Below, piece by piece: positions 12,634 through 13,560 of a DNA stretch of 13,560 nt. Within the stretch, counting starts at the first letter, position 1. Every line of letters starts with the position of its first letter. The notes below the pieces were generated by a model. The model was given only the letters and a program-made list of their open reading frames with translations. It was not told the DNA's origin and did not search any database. Source of the stretch: Candidatus Binatia bacterium (GTDB lineage Bacteria; Desulfobacterota_B; Binatia; UBA9968; JAJDTQ01); the NCBI GenBank assembly GCA_022827045.1, contig JAJDTQ010000090.1, forward strand, positions 1-13,560. Direction: 5' to 3'. A program made the translations under genes and the position numbers.

Positions 12634-13560
12634 TCACGGGCGCAGCAGCCGCACCCAGGAAGCCAGGGAATCGACGCTCTCCAGTGCCCACAGCTCATCG
12701 ATGAACTTCCGCAGGCTGCTCCCCTTCCCGACCCGCGCGTGCTCGGCGCACTGCCGAAACTTCTCCTCCAGGGCCCGTCGGTCCGGACGCCTGGCGGAAG
12801 CCCCGGACGCCGCTCCATAGTACCGAAGGCCGTCCGCTAAAGCCAGTTCCACTCTCGCCACCATGCCCTGGCCGCCTGGAGGGTTCAAGCCGGGGTCCTC
12901 CACCAACTCCACCCGAGGCATCAACGCCCGAACGGCGGGGTCCCGCACCCGGCCGTCGGTGTAGTGCGCAAGGGTGAGGCCGCGGTCGAGAAGCGCCGCC
13001 GCGGCGGTGTACGGCAGACTGAACTTGCCCTGGAGGCCGGTTTCAGGGCGTTCGTAGACCAGCGGGCGAGTAGCGTCGGGATGCAGGCGGATGCGCAACC
13101 GATGGACGGCGGCCGGGTTCACTTGGTGCTGCCGGATCAACGGCAGCAGGGCATCCAGCACCGGATGCATGACGCCGGCGCAGGGGTACCGCTTGATGAC
13201 GACGCCCGGCTCCCTCAGGAACCAGGGGCTGCCGAACCGCAACAACTCGGGGTCGTAGCGACCGCCGCAGGCGGCGCTGAAAAACCCCATGGGATCCTCG
13301 AACACGACGGCCGAGGCGGTGAAACCCTTGGCCGCGAGAGTTGCCGCCACCACGCCGTTCTCGGCCGCCCGTCCGGCGTTCAGCGCCTTGGCCATGGTGC
13401 CCCGGTTGGCGCGTAACCCAGCGCTGAGTCCGCCGGCAATGCCCAGCGTCCACCCGATACGCTCGCGGTCGAGCCCGAGGAGGTAGGCGCACGCGGCGGC
13501 GGCGCCGAACACGCCCAGCGTGCCCGTAGGATGGAAGCCGTCCATGTAGTGCCCCGGCTC
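12634..13560 (-). CDS. MmgE/PrpD family protein, 5' part outside window
   Basis: The frame is open to the window edge on the minus strand (it continues upstream of the Met at 13545 with EPGHY), so about the last 308 of some 450 residues are seen. Matches to the family: the FHPTGTLGVFGAAAACAYLLGLD helix, LSAGLRANRGTMAKALNAGRAAENGVVAATLAAKGFTAS (conserved K and H/N-x-G-x-A-A pattern), EDPMGFF, and the KRYPCAGVMHPVLDALLPL lid segment. Members include 2-methylcitrate dehydratase (PrpD), cis-aconitate decarboxylase and iminodisuccinate epimerase, all acting on small di- or tricarboxylates in the cytosol without an Fe-S cluster. Prp-pathway partners are not visible here, so I do not call it prpD. 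It is the upstream member of the operon with the carboxyltransferase and tctB, which suggests that all three serve one carboxylic acid. Confidence 0.9.
   Translation of the reverse strand, partial: EPGHYMDGFHPTGTLGVFGAAAACAYLLGLDRERIGWTLGIAGGLSAGLRANRGTMAKALNAGRAAENGVVAATLAAKGFTASAVVFEDPMGFFSAACGGRYDPELLRFGSPWFLREPGVVIKRYPCAGVMHPVLDALLPLIRQHQVNPAAVHRLRIRLHPDATRPLVYERPETGLQGKFSLPYTAAAALLDRGLTLAHYTDGRVRDPAVRALMPRVELVEDPGLNPPGGQGMVARVELALADGLRYYGAASGASARRPDRRALEEKFRQCAEHARVGKGSSLRKFIDELWALESVDSLASWVRLLRP

Overview
This is a GC-rich (by eye about 65%) bacterial chromosomal segment, tightly packed with metabolic genes and with no stretch of 300 bases or more lacking a gene. A secreted tripartite-tricarboxylate-transporter (TTT) binding protein and a 17-kDa-antigen-type lipoprotein point to a Gram-negative cell. 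The EndoQ-UvrD fusion and the mix of TTT, cyclase, MmgE/PrpD and ornithine-cyclodeaminase-like genes would fit a Desulfobacterota-, Binatota- or Tectomicrobia-like heterotroph. That placement is inference; no rRNA, tRNA or phylogenetic marker is present.

Layout, left to right. Positions 2-949 (+) hold the 3' part of an ornithine cyclodeaminase/mu-crystallin family gene. Positions 1003-1404 (-) hold a small coiled-coil membrane protein built on 60-bp tandem repeats, with its own near-consensus sigma70 promoter. Positions 1551-3285 (-) form a two-gene unit, a KynB-like cyclase followed by a zeta-crystallin-type quinone oxidoreductase. It is divergent from a small antibiotic-biosynthesis-monooxygenase-like gene (3458-3745, +). 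The divergent region contains a promoter and an operator-like palindrome.

Positions 3925-9794 (+) look like one transcription unit: TctC (solute-binding protein), TctA (large membrane subunit) and, only 6 bp after TctA, a 1054-residue fusion. The fusion joins an endonuclease Q-type PHP nuclease to a UvrD/Rep helicase and ends in QLDLF, a textbook bacterial beta-clamp-binding motif. Large hairpins sit before TctC and between TctC and TctA. A lipoprotein gene (10007-10489, +) follows and converges, over a terminator-like hairpin, with a minus-strand operon. In transcription order that operon is MmgE/PrpD family protein (cut by the window end), a pyruvate-carboxylase-type carboxyltransferase without a biotin domain, and TctB.

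How it may work together: the TTT parts suggest import of a small carboxylate. TctB is missing from its usual place between TctC and TctA and instead ends the opposite-strand operon, so the transporter is split across two operons flanking the repair gene. The MmgE and carboxyltransferase genes may process the imported acid. The EndoQ-UvrD fusion is the most striking element: it puts a deaminated-base nicking nuclease, an unwinding motor and a probable sliding-clamp tether in one chain.
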